Assembly: GCA_033032175.1 (NCBI GenBank)
Contig: CM065304.1
Location: 28,278,653 to 28,342,652 of the forward strand
Source of the DNA: Saturnia japonica
Taxonomy: Eukaryota > Arthropoda > Insecta > Lepidoptera > Saturniidae
Length of the DNA stretch: 64,000 bases
Direction of reading: 5' to 3'
Shown: in pieces, positions 18,565-31,500 of the stretch
How positions within the stretch are numbered: position 1 is the first letter of the stretch
How the letters are laid out: each line of letters opens with the position of its first letter
The notes under the pieces: model-generated
What the model was told of the DNA's origin: nothing
The model's input: the letters and a program-made list of their open reading frames with translations, nothing else
Database searches by the model: none
Made by a program: the position numbers and the translations under genes

Positions 18565-21500
18565 TCACTCTTACACATATAGGTACCTACATACATATTA
18601 ACAGTAGACATTTGACAAACTACACTTTAATCAATTAAAATGTTCACCGCGCACACTATGGTAAAATTTGACGCTAGAGGAAATAGTGTTAAAAAAAAAT
18701 GTTTTCGACAAAGACTGTTTAAGTACTTTGAATTAGACCATAATTAAAAGACTTGATGTATATTTTTAAATAATGCATAGTTAATAAAAAAACGTCTATT
18801 AGATTCTTGTCGTATGGAAGCTGAACTTCAATTAGACCATGTTGCTTCATCTTAAAATATCTAGAGCTGATACTTACACGTTGTATAAAATTTCTCAGAA
18901 GGGATGCATACGTAATTTCATAATTAATTGGCTATAAGAATTGTCAACGATAATTTGAAGAAGATGTAAAAACAAAAAAAAAATTAATAATTCCTCAACC
19001 AATTTTGATGGAAATTGTACATGAGAACTACACGGAATTCCTCAATTGATAAACTATATGAACTTTAAATATGTATAAAAATAAAATTACGGGATGTACT
19101 TAAATAACTACGGCGTAATATCAAAGGCGTTTAACCACTAGTATATAGATAATCTTATCCAATATATATAAAATAAAATAAAAAATTATATATACTTTTT
19201 GAACATTTATTATTCCCAAAACATCTACATAATAATATGACATAAGTTATAGTTATCGTAAATTCATAAACAAGCATTTCAAATTAATATAATATGAATT
19301 CTATTTTTATTAACATAAATTGGGTCAATTTCAAATTTTAAAAGGCAAATCAATATAATATGTTTAAAAACCAAGATAAATTTGAATATTATACACATTA
19401 TTATGTTTTTAAAAGTTCTACAATCTATATTACTAATGACAATACGGACAATAATACAGATCAAAAGTTTGAAAGTTATTATTATTTCGTTTTTAGAAAC
19501 CCTGGAATTACTTAATTTAATAAAAGAGAAAATATTACATCTAGTAACAAGGATACGATTCAGCTTTCACAAAAATAGACAAATTTCGTAATTTAAAAAA
19601 ATAACTAAAACGTATTATATAGGTAGTAAAATAGTTATTGAAGAGAATATTTCTTTTATATTAACGTTTGTTTCGCTGGGCGATAAAAAAATAAACGACT
19701 TTTATGACAAATTTTTGAATCCGCCCAGACGTTCGACAGACCTTAAAAAATCCATTTTCATTAATAAATAATACATTATTATGATGAGTGTTCATAGAAT
19801 TATGTGACACACAAAATGACGACTTTTAACGGACTAGAAAATCAATTTAATTTTTAATAAAAATATTACAAAACAGTAAGAGCCAAGTTAAATATACACT
19901 ATTATCTGCCTTGACAAGTGTTCAACTGAGATATTTGTTGTACTCTTCCACACATAATGACACACTCTCGCGAACTATATTTAAATTTAACTCAAGTGTG
20001 ATAGGTAGATGTACGTTTTAAATTAATATAATTATATTCCCTATTTTGTTTATCTCCTTTATGGATAGGCAATTATGCGGTGCGAAACATATTTTTCGTG
20101 AATTATATTTCATATACGGCTAATTTTTATAATGGTTAAATAAAATTAATGGTATTTAGAAATAAAAAAAAGTGTGTGCGTGTAACCTTTACGCGCGATT
20201 GAAGTAAAACTTCTTTGGCATCGACGGCATATATCACTGAAATGTTTAGAATGTCACAATCGTCAGAAAATTTATTAATAATTTATTCATTACAAAAGTA
20301 ATCAATAAACAAGTATATTTAGAGATTTTTAAAAAACTTTGCAATTTTTTTTTTTTTTTTTTATAACTATTGAATTTTTATTCACTTTGCTATTCACAAT
20401 TGATCCGTTTGAAAATATTGGAAATAAATAATCCTATTTAATTATGATATTTGCCACTAGCTGGCGTATAAATCAATAAGCGTGGAGTATATGACATATA
20501 CTTACGACCAATCCAAATTATTATTTTTGAATACCGGAAATACGAAAACGTTACTTCCGTCAGAAAAAAAAATCTGAGTTACTACCTAGTCGCGCCTAAA
20601 GAAGTTTTTCTTCAAAAATTTCAATGATTCAACGTCTCATCTACATTGTCATTATGAAATAGAAAGTCACACAATATTTATTATTCCAGGGTTTCGTTAT
20701 TGTAAATACAGTATTAGAAAAAAAAAATTACAAGTATCAAGATCCCATGGCTTAAACAGAACCCTAAGGTTGAGAAAAAAGTTGGTACGTCGCAAGCTGG
20801 TACGCAGTTGATCGAATCTTATATAAGTACCTGAAGATAAATGCTTTTATTTTTCTTTTTCCAAATGACTATTCTGTCAGCCTTAAGGGACCTGAAACGA
20901 TTAAAGGCTTTGACAGCTTCACTGGGCTTGGGGGCGAGCGCGGAAGGCACTCAGCCACGAAAGTGCTGCAACAAGTTCAAGAGTACTGAAGTAGCCAAGC
21001 CTCGGCTTGGGCTTTTGCCTCACATGCAAATAAGTTGCGATCTAATTCCCTATCTGTAAATTTAATACATATATACTTGTTTTTGCCTTCTGGGAGGAAG
21101 AAATTAACATGCATTTAAAATCTGGCAATTATGATAAATGCGTTGCCAGGCAGTTCATATGTCGAACTAGGTGATGGCACAAAGCGCACGAATCTAAGGG
21201 GCGGCATTTTAGAAAGACAAAAATTTTAAAATTATTATTTTTTTGTTTAAGTATCGCATATAATTTCAAATGCATTTACTAAAAAAATGTTTTTTTGACA
21301 TTACAAACAGACACTTCAATTTTATTTATTTGTTTAAATCAGTAGATATATCAATAAGTAAAATATTTTCATAGTTACTCTTTGTAAGAGATAGCGCTGT
21401 CACGATTTTGTACTGAATGTCGTTTGATTTTTTACATCGTGTTTATGGGTTTGTTTTTATAAACGAATTGTGACTTTATTTATTTGTATAGACTATCAAA

Positions 21501-24114
21501 ATTCTTACTAACAGAACGGCCAGATGCAAAGGGATCGAAGAATGTTCAAAAAAATTAATTGAAGTTCATACACTAAGAAGCGTATTACAATCAATTAGTT
21601 ATTAAAAAGTAATAAATATTAGAGATAAATAAAGGTCGCTAATTTACAAATGTTTTCACATACTAGCAAACGTGGAAACATGATATTTGCCGCCTCTATA
21701 TTTCGTAAAAAGAAACGTGTTCTGATAATATTTTTGTTACACGATCACTGATTAAATTCAGATTTACCGTTCTAAAGTTTAATGATAACTTCCAAACTTT
21801 TGAATATCTATGACTATGCACTTATCCTACGAATCTTAAATCGCTAGAATATAATATAATTATAAATATGAATCGGTACTTACCAATGTAATGATGTAAC
21901 GGCATTATATTTTTCGTCATTAAAATCGATTTTATCAGGATAAGAGTGGCCGAACCGTTGTTTGCTTATGGTACACAAAATTTCGGAAAGTTTGGATTAG
22001 AGTCAACTCGTTCTGATAGTCTTGTCATGTCGGCTCTTTCCGTGTTAGTACTTTGTACTTTTCATAGATTGTTAAAATATATTGTTTTTAAAAATATTAT
22101 CACCTATATGAACATATTTGTTTCGTTTCCATTTCAACATGTAAATAAATTTACGTCTGTCACAGGCGTCCCCATGATGGTTCGCCCATTTTTTTTTTCT
22201 AACGTCACAATATTAAGTTATACAAAATCAAATTTTATTATACAAATCAACAAAGCTTGAATTCCATGATTGAGATATTGTTACCTATCAAAATATTTTT
22301 TTAAACATTAACGTACAGCTGATCGATTGTGATTTAAAGTCAATATTTTATTTTTATGTCCAACTATACATTTAATACACAAACGACAACCACATTATTG
22401 GCGATCCTGGTTTTAATATTGCATACATAATTTTGTCAATTTTTATATGTGATAAAATGTGTAAAGATAGTATGATTACTTAATAAATAAAATATAATTC
22501 CGTCGATTTAATTTGAGCAAATATAACTTAAGAATATAAAAACAATAAAGAAGTTTCAACCATAATAATACATTTCCCATCCAGAAGAAAAAAAAAAAAT
22601 CAAGAATACGTCCGGTCTAAAAATCGATTTGGCGCACACTCCTCGACACACTTTCTGGACACAAGCTTTTAAATTATAATTCCGTTACATCTTTGACAAC
22701 ATACAACAATGAGGTGAATTTACAAAAGATTAAAAGTTTTGCATCACTGTAAGTTTTGTTAAAATACTTCTTATATAAAAGGAACTAACATAATTTACTG
22801 CAGACATAATTTAAAGCTTTTTACCGCAATATTCATCTGGATGAATTTAAACCTCAAGTGCAAGCGCTTTCAAAGGTTTACGAGAGGAAAGCTTCGACAA
22901 GCAAAATACTTCATTCTAAAATAGTTACAAATGATTTTTGAAAATAAATTCATAAAGTTTTCATAATTAATTAATAGTACGCGTCCCTAAATCATCCATT
23001 TGGTCGCGATGAAAGTTTGTTCTTATTCCCAAGCCTACGAAGTTTGTTGCGTTAGTACAAGCAGTTTACAACAGATGGCGTGAAAGACGTTCATTATAGG
23101 ACAATGGGAAAGAAGTCGCTGGTAAAAGCCCGTAATATATCAATAAAAATAATTGTGTTAAAACGACAAAAAAGCAGTTTTTATGTGACTTTATATTAAA
23201 TTGACAATAGAATATCACAGTATTAATTTACTTGCGAATAGCGACGATTTTTGACTTTAAAACTTTACGTGACGTAGTTCGCTACCGTGCGTTCGCACTG
23301 AAAAAAATCTAATCGCAACAATTTGAAATACTTCGTATGAATCAACACCGTGACAATATAATTTCGTGATACTGCCTAAAACATGTATCGTATTGCAGTT
23401 TTCAAAGCTGCACATAGTTCAAATCATAGATGTAGTGTATAAACCTATGGTTCACATTCATACTCATCGTTTACTTTTATCTATGGATCTATCGACAAAC
23501 ATACCTTGTCCATATGAAGTGTCACAAATGTTTGAATGGAACATGTTGGACAACACTACGATAAATGTCTTCGGTAAAACAATAATTTTATATCATTGTT
23601 TAATCAGTGAAGCCTACAGATAACAAGAACTAGGCTTACTCGGCAAAATCATACGATTGATTGAAATTGTATAAAGCACGTACAGAAAATTATTTGCAAA
23701 ATATTCTAATAGCATTTGATTCTACCTCATTGTTTTTAATGTTTTCTATATTCCTACTAATTACTGAACTTACATTTTAATAACAATAATTTTATGATTT
23801 ACTCACTAATATATTATATTTATGATAAATATTTTCACTGTGACAATAACGAGCTGTTCGACTGACGACTAAAATGTGTATACATTAAAAAAAAACATAA
23901 ATAATGTGTCATTTATACGACATGTTACAGCGTTGCATGTGCCTAGAAATCAATTCTATTAATTACTTTTTAAAAGTGAGAAACAAATTTTTTTTTTTCA
24001 AATCTATCAACATTATAATTAACTATAGTTTATAAATGCTGCGTTTTTCTTTCCCACAGAGTAAAATGACATTTCATGTGTTTGCTAGTGTATTGCTTTT
24101 TGTTTTGTTAGTTC
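18565..24114. other. Long AT-rich intergenic stretch, no recognised gene
   Basis: No domain, repeat family or splice-compatible coding segment was recognised. One GC-richer island at about 20855-21035 has an open frame (LSALRDLKRLKALTASLGLG) and a short CCAAGCC/GGCTTGG hairpin, but its nature is unknown. Other open frames are chance features of AT-rich DNA. Confidence 0.45.
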
Positions 24115-24520
24115 ACGAATCGGAACTAACCGTAAAACCGTACGAGTAAATGAATATACATATTGATAAGTTTTTCCGAAAAAACATTCTTCCATATTTG
24201 CATGCCAAATAAGGGAGACAAAATCACGTCTCTCGTGGGCTAAATCGAACGGTTCTTTTTTTTATTTGATTTTTTGGAATTTTTTCGCCATATACATTTT
24301 ATAGTTAGGAAATGATTGAGTATGTTGAATAAAACAAAATATATAAATTAATAAATGTAAACCCTCGATTCAGCATTTAAAATCTTACGATTCAAATAAT
24401 TGTACCATAAAATATATACGGTAGCACAACACTACAAAAACAAATGTGGCTACATTATTTTCCAAGTTTTACATTAGTGATTGTCAATTTACTATTTGGG
24501 AATAAAATGCAGTATAGATG
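24115..24520 (+). repeat. Dispersed repeat family D, copy 1
   Basis: About 400 bp align with 58125-58530 in the same orientation. Shared blocks include CACGAATCGGAACTAACCG-type, TCTCGTGGG, GTATGTTGAATAA, AATTAATAAAT, CTTACGATTCAAAT, TTGTACC and CACTACAAAA. No coding capacity is seen and the family was not recognised. Confidence 0.6.
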
Positions 24521-25879
24521 ATACACGGAGGATTAGGAATAATGCTGATTGAGGATCTCGAGATTCAGCCTCTTATTAGCCAAATATGGAAAAATGGATG
24601 GACCCGACCGGCGTAATCCAGCAGGATATATAAAAAAAAAAACCGATGTAGCGATATCGTCGAGACGGACTTACGTTAACTAAAATTTTATTCAGTTATT
24701 GACGACAACCAGCCCTGACAGGGAGAGCTTTTTGATATATATGACACATTTTGTATCGGTAAACAAACTGACCAACATAATATATATATACAATCTAAAT
24801 AAACACACGTTTCTGGTACGTTAGGGGAAATATCGATTCGATTTTACGACACATTTACAAGTTCTAACAGTCATAATATTTTTTTTTTTTTTTTTAATTA
24901 CAATATTAGACATTTAGCTTTTGATCACAAAATGTAATACCCTAAACCTAGTGGGGGGGAGGGAGTGGCTCTCATGTGTATTGAATAGTACCACTACATA
25001 TCAAACTTAGCTGTTTTTGCACATAACATTATCAGTAATTTCTAAACGTTTTTGAAACTCATACTTCCATGTTTTTTTAGTGTATTTATCCACTTTTGTC
25101 GTTTATCACATGACCATGGAAAATCAGTAGTACTATTCACAGGAAAATAATAGAATTTTATACACCATTTTATTTTTAAGTGTTCGAGCATCCAGAAATG
25201 CAGCAATACACATTTACTAAATTAATTTTACTTTTTTTACTTTGTATTGTATGTGTAAAAGATTATAATTTGCGCCACTAGGTGGCAGAGCCTTCGCAGT
25301 GCACATTCCCTATATCATTTAAAATTCCTAAAGTAAATTAAAATCATCATGTTGGCAAGACAGTAAAATAGACAACACAAAATAAAAATTATTAATATAC
25401 CTCGTTTCCAGTGATTTAAACCTTCGTCGACATAGTAACTCAGTCTGCCACAGTAAAAAAAAAATTAAAATATATATTTTACAATTAAAATTTTGATTTA
25501 ACCCATAGATTTCACATTCAAATACACGTAATTGATATATAGAAAAATTACTAACTAACAAAATTGTATAAAATAACATTAAATAAGTTCATTGCATAAT
25601 AATTATTAATCCATTCAAATCAAAACAATTGCATATAGTGTCAAATAGTAAAATTATTAAAAGGTCAATTAGTATGTCATTATTATTATTTGCGTAAAAT
25701 AGCATGAACTATTTGAACCGATCCTAACAACGAAATTCACGTAAAACAAAAAAATTGTTACAACATAAAATTACTATTGAACAAGCAATCTTTATCTGAT
25801 CTTTGATAGAGTCAAACAATTTAAATACCATAAATCTTATCCCAAGAAAATATAGACTTTCCACCAAAGTATATATATA
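24521..25879. other. AT-rich intergenic sequence
   Basis: No gene or repeat was recognised. It includes homopolymer T runs and short TA microsatellites. Confidence 0.4.
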
Positions 25880-26525
25880 CAGTGGTGGTCATATAATTAG
25901 AAACACTTCTATAGAATAAAGAAAGTATAACTTCAACGTACAAATGTTCGTAAAAAATATACACATTCAATAATTAATAAACATGCAATTATATAGCCAC
26001 TCAAATAATAAACTCATTAAATGCATAAAATATAAAACATATCTTACTTTTAATTACAAAATGTCTTACACAAGTACGAGTTTATTTTCTGTTACTGGCC
26101 GCATGGACGCCTAATTTGAAACATTTAAAAAAAAAAGCATCCATAACTCGTTCTTTTTTTGAAAATGTATGTTAAATCGAAGTATTGTTTATTCATAGTT
26201 TTTTTTTTTTTTTTTTTTTCAAAACAAAATTTACTTAATAACAAAATACTTTAAAAAATGTTGTTTTTTATACTTTTTTGTTGTTGTTTCTAATTAGTTG
26301 ACCATTATTGTTCATACCTTAAAACCGATTTAAATGTTTGTCCGTAATGTAATATTGAAATTGCACTTGTGTAATGACATTTATATTGTTTTCCTAATAA
26401 AAGATAAATCGTTGAACATATTGTTGTCCTATTTGTTTAATTTCAAAATAAAAACGATTGCGGTGAAGTATCTTACATAATGTCAAGGACCGTTGGTAGT
26501 GTTTCTAATTATATGACCATCACTG
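25880..26525. mobile_element. Tc1/mariner-type MITE, 646 bp
   Basis: Terminal inverted repeats of 28 bp with one mismatch bound the element. The left end starts CAGTGGTGGTCATATAATTA and the right end reads CAGTGATGGTCATATAATTA on the reverse strand. The left end abuts TA, the target expected for this superfamily; the right flank is TG, perhaps mutated. No transposase frame is present. A third, partial TIR-like segment occurs internally at about 26284-26310. Confidence 0.8.
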
Positions 26526-27389
26526 TGAATGTATAGTCAAAACCCTAATAAAAACGTGAAGATTCGTAAAGTCAGGGCGGGTGTAGGGGTAGATTTATCA
26601 TGTTCGTAGCTAAACTAATTACAGAGTCAGTGAACCTCTTAAAAAGTATTAATTAAGTCAAATTTATCAATCTTTAAAACATATTAAATATTTATATCAT
26701 ACCATACAATAATAACATATAGATACACCTATAGCAATAATTAAAACACAGAAATAATACCAAACAATAAAAGGGCACAATAAGGTATTCGACACTTTGA
26801 AAATTTCACTTAAAATAATTATAACAATAATAATAATGATTTAATACAAAAACGTTTTTTCACCACCACGACACTATTACTATTACGTCATAAATTTAAA
26901 AGAACATATAAATTAATTGACAGTAAAGACAATGAACATAATAAGTAAAATAAACAATAAATATATTCTCATGCAATAGTATAAATAAATTCATGATTAA
27001 AAACGATTAAAAATAACGCAGAAAACTGTACAGATACATATAGTCATTTGTCCGTCATAAAGCATAATATATTATTTCATCTACATTCAATGTCTTTACG
27101 TACCGGTCCTCCAGATAAGTAGCATTTGGAATTGTCAAAAAAAAAACATTAAAAATATATATTTCATTCTATAGACATAATTTTAGTGTCAGATACCCTA
27201 TTCCGCCCCTAACGCGTACGTACATAGTCGATATCATTGTTATATAACTTAACGGTACTTCGTTATGTTGTTGAGACGAAGACAATAATTCGTTTTAAGC
27301 GCGAACCGTATTAATTTATTTTTCATTTTTCTCGTCATTGCTTTCCGAGGACTGTCGATTCATCACTCTGAAAAAAAAAACGGTATTGT

Positions 27390-27565
27390 AGTAGTAACTG
27401 TAAACGTAACACAAGTGTAATTGTAAACATAACACGAATGCAATTTTAAATGTAAAGCAAATGTTATTGTAAACGTAACACAAATGTAAAACAAATGTTG
27501 TTGTAAACATAACATAAATGTGTAATTGTAAATGTAAAATATATGTAATTGTTAAACATAACACA
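27390..27565. repeat. Degenerate tandem repeat around TGTAAACGTAACACAAATG
   Basis: Units of about 20-35 bp sharing TGTAAAC-TAACACAA-TG recur at least six times with variable spacing. The open frame on the reverse strand across it is caused by the repeat. Confidence 0.6.
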
Positions 27566-28023
27566 ACTGCAATTTACTGTAAACGTTCATGAGTTAAATA
27601 AACTAGGTATTTAAAAATTCGATACTCTTATAGTTTTTATAGAATTTTACTGGGTGCTAGAACAAGACAACTGTGGCCGACAGGATCGCGACCACTATAC
27701 ACCAGGTGTAAATTGTGCACGCTACACCTTTAGTATCGTGATACCAACTAACATCACTGCAGTACACGGTATGCGGCACCGGACACAATTAATCTTATAA
27801 CAAACACCTAGAATGGTCTTTTGTTCCGTCGGAGTATAATATACTTCTATTTTAATCGAGTATCGCTAATGTACAAGGCCATAGCTACAACTGGCCGTGC
27901 CCTACGGTTTTGTTCTGTGTCAAATTTATTCGACCAACACCGCCGCCGATGCGACGCACCCGTTTTATCCTATAGCTTGCCAGATTGCTTAACTATCATA
28001 GTTATATACCTATAACCTTCCTC

Positions 28024-28230
28024 GATGAATACAAGGCTATATTTAACAAAAAAAGAAAACCGAGTTCAAGGATTTTGAGAAGTTTTAGATACAATGCCAG
28101 TAAAATTAAAATGGAACCACCGCTGATGTATCCCTCTTTCCACCAAAAAAAAAAAAGAATCATATAAATCGGCTCATTATCAAAAAAGTTATGGGCGAAA
28201 AAAAAGCATTCAAATTGAGAATCTCCTGCT
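28024..28230 (+). repeat. Dispersed repeat family E, copy 1
   Basis: It matches 31488-31705. Shared segments are AACAAAAAAAGAAAACC, AATGC-A-TAAAATTAAAATGG, ACCACC-TGA-GTATCC, AAGAATCAT-AAATCGG, AGTTATGG and CATTCGAATTGAATATCCTG (or its variant). It lies just past the 3' end of BAG6. Confidence 0.55.
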
Positions 28231-28364
28231 TTTTTTGTCAAGTCGGTTAGTAATGTAAAAATATTTTTTGAAATCTGACTGGAAGAGATGTTTGCGTTCA
28301 AATAAACAATTTCATGAGTTTTTATAATATTGGTATGGGTTTTTGGGTATAAATTTCATGTGAC

Positions 28365-28531
28365 TCACCGTGGTCCGAGGAATCTAGCCGCTGAAGCATA
28401 GCGTGAGTGATCATAGTCTTCAGACACGTCTGAACGGGTTCGGGCCATGTTGCGCATGTGCTCCCGGAATGCAGACCGAAATGTAGTATCATCCATAGGG
28501 ATAGTTCGCGGAGCGGCCTCTCGAGCGCTCT
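28365..28531 (-). CDS. BAG6: BAG6 exon 21: C-terminal BAG-like end and stop
   Basis: From a GAACAG acceptor it reads ESAREAAPRTIPMDD, TTFRSAFREHMRNMA, then DYDHSRYASAARFLGPR and TGA. This matches the family's final helices and the closing pattern D-P-x-Y-x-x-x-R-F-P-x-A-x-R-F. The stop codon overlaps a sequence that would itself be a good donor (CG/GTGAGT). Confidence 0.85.
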
Positions 28532-31500
28532 CTGTTCATATTTTATTGGATATTTTATTACAATTGTCCATAAAGAAATCATTCAATTTTATGAGAAATA
28601 TAATGAAGTATTGATTATTTCATTATTAAGTCGTGGTAATCGATTGGTATATGATGAAATTGTAACATCGAACATTAGAAGACTCTCAGTTGACTTTATG
28701 GCACGTGATGTCATACGATGTCAGAGCGGCGGCAATGTTCCTATAAAGCTCCGGGTGCATTCCACTTCGTATTGTACTGTGCCGCTGCGCTGCCGGCAGT
28801 ATGTTTATTTATTATTACGTGTGGTCATAGGATAGCTAGACTTAAGTGGCATTTGGCGGACCACGTAACTCGTAGAACGGATGGCATATGAGGCCGTACA
28901 GTTCATGAGTGGCGGCCACGTACCGGGAGACTCAGCGCGGGCAGACCCACCACAAGGTGGACCGACGACCTGATAAAGATTGTGGGAACCCGCTGGATGC
29001 GGGCAGCACAGGACCGGCTGCTGTGGCGATCGTTGGGGAAGACCTATGCCCAGCAGGGGACGATTTTCGGCTGAAATGATGACGATGTGATGATGATGTG
29101 ATTATGTAAAGTGTGAATCAATAAATTGAAGTGGTTGTATGATATTTCTAAATAATTTATCGATCAAGTCTAGATCATAGTTCCTTGGTCTTTACAAATT
29201 ATTGAATTGATGTCAGCGGGTTCGAGGGCATGTACCAATGATTCTATTCCCAATAGTAACTTGAATTGGTAACACTATCGTATGAAGTTGAAAGAAAAGA
29301 ATGGATGCAACTGATAAAGAGATCAAAGTTCTCGTGTCCCGTTTTCGATTAACAAAAACTATTAAAATAATTCATTCTCATGGAAATATATTCGCTGATG
29401 AAAAGATCAATTGACTAACACACATTTGAAACACTTTACACGTCAGTCTATTAGCACTTCCATTGTCGATATGAATACAAATTTCAAATCAACCACAAAA
29501 AAAGGTGAAATGTGGTTTACCATCTATAAAACCGTTGAGGGTCGTCGCTGGCCGAGATTGACGGATGCAACGGCGTTTCTTCGCCGGCATCCCGGACAGG
29601 TATGCATCACTATAGGGCTCCGGGAGGGCGCTCGCGTTCTCGCTCTGAACCTGCTGGTCGCGAGTCATCACTGGCACCCACTCTTCACTCCAATGCTGCA
29701 TTATCATCAACGGTGAGACCTATGCACAAATTTACAACACTGCGACATATAGCAGCATACAAGGATATAATTAAGCAAAAAAAATAAAATAAAGAAAACC
29801 TTGGATAATTAAGTAAAATGTTGCACATTCCAAATACTTGTCAAAATACTAAAAGCAAAAACAAAAATGAACATTGCTTGAAGTCGGTTCGCAAACATAT
29901 AAATTAAAATAACCGTACAAATAAAGCACGAAGCACACGCAAAGCCTATAACACTATAATAAAAACCTTTTAGTTAGACAAAGGTAATCGTTATTGTCGA
30001 GCGCTTTATTAGACAGTCAAATTTTTGGAGTATTCGCGCTTCATTTACTTATTCAAATTGGTAACACTACCGAATGACGGTTAAAGAAATAGTCGTGAGG
30101 AAACCGGAATGTTTGAGAAATGTTTTTATAGTTCTTGAGAAATATACAAAACTGTTGGATTTCTCGGCGTTTGAAATTCGCCAACACGTCGTGGGCTGGA
30201 GTGGTGATGAAGCCCGTATCTTCCCACGGGAAGAAGCCTTCGCCCAGGCGGCTGATATTATTATTAATTTTATTTTGTACTTGATTTGAAACTTAGATTT
30301 ATTATTTTATCACCCAATGTGAACACATTTCAAATTCACACATATTTTTCTTTGAACATGACCTCAAATATTTATTCATTTCTGTGTACATTACTGGGGG
30401 ATATTTAATTGAGAATGTATATGACAAATTATTTATTTCGAATGATTTCGTTGGCCAAAAACGTGCATTTCGACTATCAATAATTATCATTATAAAGACA
30501 TTTATAGATACGGATAAACGTAATAAAAACATTTTTCACGACAAAATATTTAATAACTTCCTCTGTCCAATGATTTTATGGTGAATTTTCGTAATTTTCT
30601 TTTACACTACGTCCAGCGTTACTTTCTATGTTACTTAAAACTGTGAGTACACCTAAATAATAAAACCAAGGAATCTAAAATTAATCGTATTAATCGTACG
30701 AATCGAATTGATTGAACGCCGTTGCACATTTAATGTATTAATTAGTTTCTGTTTAATTTCGAATAAAAAAATATATTTACGTAATTCCTACATTTTTACT
30801 GCAGCAACACGCAACGAAGAATATTGACTGGAAGGATTTATCTTGTTTGACGTCACGCATTCAATAATTCAAGTGTTTTAAATTGCAATATCTATTGATT
30901 TTATAGTTAATTTTTGTTATTACATTTCTACAGCATTCCCTTCAATTGATTTAAAACATAATCGTATTATCGATTTAGTACTAAAAAAGAATCGATAATC
31001 ATAAAATCAACATTAAATTTAAGATATGCTACATCTCTAAAATAAACATTTGACATGTGTCATGCAACCCTGCTTAGGATGAACCAATTATTGTTGATTG
31101 AACGTAATTAACTCATATTAAATTTGGTGCAGTAAATAAATATTTTCTGTAATATTTTACCAATATTTATAGATTTTAAATATTAAAACTGTAAGATGGC
31201 TACATATTTTCAATTTAAAAGTAGTTTTTTTTTTTAAACTGAAAACGCTTTCGGTAATTTTGTACGGACTCGTAAGCAAATTTCATGTCGATCTAAACGA
31301 GTGAAATTCGCTATGTAGTCTGTACTGTGACACTTATGAAATTTTTACATTGATGAACGTTTGCTAAATATCAAATATTTGTTTTCGACCCACAATACGT
31401 CAAAGCAGAGATAATATTATTTAGACTAATATGGCTGACAGCGTTTTCACTTGTTTACATAAAAGTGAACTTTTACAAAACAATTTTTAACAAAACAAAG

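Noticed and set aside
28322..28582. 86-codon - strand open frame starting MISLWTIVIKYP
   Set aside because: It overlaps BAG6 exon 21 in the wrong frame; the correct frame gives the conserved family terminus.
29411..29787. + strand open frames of 101 and 61 codons
   Set aside because: They are antisense to BAG6 exon 20, whose conserved DAYLSGMPAK motif fixes the coding strand.
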